DNA from: Nitrososphaerota archaeon
GTDB taxonomy: Archaea; Thermoproteota; Nitrososphaeria; Nitrososphaerales; UBA57
Reading direction: 5' to 3'
Length of the DNA stretch: 5,765 nt
NCBI GenBank assembly: GCA_002693165.1
Contig: NZOP01000021.1
Location: 11,362-17,126 of the forward strand
Positions 4,654 through 5,765 of the stretch are shown here, piece by piece. The first letter of the stretch is position 1. The number at the start of each line of letters is the position of its first letter. The translations under genes were made by a program, and so were the position numbers. The notes under the pieces were generated by a model. That model saw only the letters and a list, made by a program, of their open reading frames with translations. It had not been told where the DNA came from and did not search any database.

Positions 4654-5765
4654 ATGGGTTTGATAAGATTGGTAGTCGATATAAAATCAACAAAAGGACA
4701 AGAATTAGAGGGTAAAAAAATTATGTTGTGTATTACTGGTAGTGTTGCTTCTATGGAATCTCCGCGACTTGCGCGTGAATTAATTAAGCATGGTGCGGAC
4801 GTAATTCCTGTACTGAGTAAATCTGCTTCTGATTTTATTGGTCCACAACTATTGGAGTGGGCAACTGGTAATGAAACAATTATGAAATTAACCGGTAAAA
4901 TGGAACATATTACTTTGGCCAATGGAGGTGCTGATAGTGTTGATCTTATACTTGTTGCTCCCTGTACATCTAATACAATTGGCAAAATTGCCAATGGAAT
5001 TTCTGATAATCTTGTTACGACTATTTGCAGTGTTGCTCTAGGATCTGATGTGCCTATTGTTATAGTACCTGGTATGCACGAGCCAATGTATCTTAATTTA
5101 TTACTTCAAGAGAATATTCGAAAACTAAAGTCTAATGGTTTGTTGTTTGTAGATCCAAATATTTCTGAAAATAAAGCAAAGATGGCTGATTCTGAAACTA
5201 TTTTAAAAATAATTATAGACCAATTTTATAAACATGATTTACATAATAAAAAAATTCTTATTACTGCTGGCCCAACTATTGAAAAAATTGATCCTGTACG
5301 TATAATTACCAATAATTCATCTGGAAAAATGGGTATTTCTATTGCAAAAGAAGCTAAAAAACGCGGTGCCGATGTAACTCTTATTTATGGACAAGGAACT
5401 GAAATTCCTCCTACATTTATTAAAACTATTAAAATTAATTCTACGAGCGATCTCTTGGAAGTCACTGAAAGAGAACTATCCAATACATTTTATGATTTTT
5501 ATGTTGCTGCAGCAGCTCCTAGTGATTTTCGTGTTGTTCATCCATCATCAAATAAAATCGCTTCACGATCTGCAAAGTTATTTCATATAGAATTGGATAA
5601 GTATCCTAAAGTAATTAATTCTGTTAAAAAAATTTCTCCCAATACTAAACTGATCGCTTTTAAAGCATTATATTCTAGTTCGTTTTCTGAAAATGAAGAT
5701 CATGTTTTACAAACTGTTAATGAATTATTTGAAGAATCTCAAGCCGATCTTGTAATTTTGAATGA
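4654..5765 (+). CDS. coaBC: Bifunctional phosphopantothenoylcysteine decarboxylase/phosphopantothenate-cysteine ligase CoaBC (3' end outside window)
   Basis: CoaBC joins cysteine to 4'-phosphopantothenate using a nucleotide triphosphate (CoaB) and then decarboxylates the product with FMN (CoaC), giving 4'-phosphopantetheine for coenzyme A. In the window 370 codons are present. The CoaC half comes first: KKIMLCITGSVAS (21-33) for the FMN-binding Rossmann start, HITLA with the active-site His at 85, APCTSNT (102-108; the PASAN-type motif), and PGMHEPM (139-145). The CoaB half follows: ITAGPT (203-208), IDPVR (212-216), NNSSGKMG (220-227), and AAAAPSDF (285-292), with K301 a likely ligase lysine. 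The bacterial G-x-LACG-x-x-G-x-GR clamp with its Cys is absent at 163-178, as I recall for archaeal forms such as that of Methanocaldococcus. ATG 4654 is the first start after an in-frame TAG; a later ATG at codon 24 lies inside the first strand. The end of CoaB lies outside. Confidence 0.95.
   Translation, partial: MGLIRLVVDIKSTKGQELEGKKIMLCITGSVASMESPRLARELIKHGADVIPVLSKSASDFIGPQLLEWATGNETIMKLTGKMEHITLANGGADSVDLILVAPCTSNTIGKIANGISDNLVTTICSVALGSDVPIVIVPGMHEPMYLNLLLQENIRKLKSNGLLFVDPNISENKAKMADSETILKIIIDQFYKHDLHNKKILITAGPTIEKIDPVRIITNNSSGKMGISIAKEAKKRGADVTLIYGQGTEIPPTFIKTIKINSTSDLLEVTERELSNTFYDFYVAAAAPSDFRVVHPSSNKIASRSAKLFHIELDKYPKVINSVKKISPNTKLIAFKALYSSSFSENEDHVLQTVNELFEESQADLVILN

Noticed and set aside
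4620..4994. Minus-strand 124-codon open frame
   Set aside because: Antisense to the clearly recognisable CoaC domain of coaBC, which has conserved motifs throughout this stretch.
5387..5590. Plus-strand 67-codon open frame
   Set aside because: Out of frame within the CoaB domain of coaBC; the Leu-rich translation is a frame-shifted by-product.

Overview
The window looks like part of a chromosome from an ammonia-oxidising type archaeon (Thaumarchaeota/Nitrososphaerota, Nitrosopumilus-like). It is AT-rich, roughly 30% G+C by eye. It carries the archaeal or eukaryotic-type ribosomal proteins L31e and L39e next to a PDCD5/TFAR19 gene, the archaeal tRNA-Ile2 agmatidine enzyme TiaS, an archaeal-type CoaBC, a stand-alone Lrp/AsnC sensor domain, and a very divergent FtsZ-like protein. 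No ammonia-oxidation gene, tRNA, rRNA, CRISPR array or mobile element is visible, so the lineage call is an inference from gene content and composition.

Layout. Positions 1-323 (minus) hold the N-terminal part of tiaS, cut by the window edge. Positions 335-562 (minus) encode a 75-aa Lrp/AsnC ligand-binding domain with no DNA-binding domain. Positions 603-2336 (minus) encode a 577-aa single-pass membrane protein: signal peptide, two beta-rich extracellular domains, one membrane helix near residues 404-424, and a cytoplasmic coiled-coil tail of about 150 residues. This layout and one local motif resemble eukaryotic ribophorin I (OST1). A 138-bp divergent intergenic region (2337-2474) holds short palindromes and three copies of TGATTAT. 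Positions 2475-3491 (plus) encode the FtsZ/tubulin-fold protein with degraded nucleotide and catalytic motifs. Its stop lies 2 bp from the stop of the convergent L31e gene.

Positions 3494-4380 (minus) are a tight PDCD5-L39e-L31e operon with directly abutting and 1-nt-overlapping genes. L31e has an unusual acidic tail of about 63 residues. A small unannotated gene for a 50-aa helical protein (4418-4570, minus) lies just upstream. It is divergent from coaBC (4654 to the window end, plus) across an 83-bp gap centred on a 10-bp palindromic TATA-like sequence.

How they work together. The minus-strand genes serve translation: ribosomal proteins, a nascent-chain or chaperone-associated PDCD5 protein, and a tRNA anticodon modification enzyme. 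CoaBC supplies coenzyme A. The least expected part is the divergent pair of ribophorin-I-like membrane protein and degenerate FtsZ-like protein. Both look like archaeal relatives of eukaryotic or bacterial cell-biology proteins, and both merit structural comparison.
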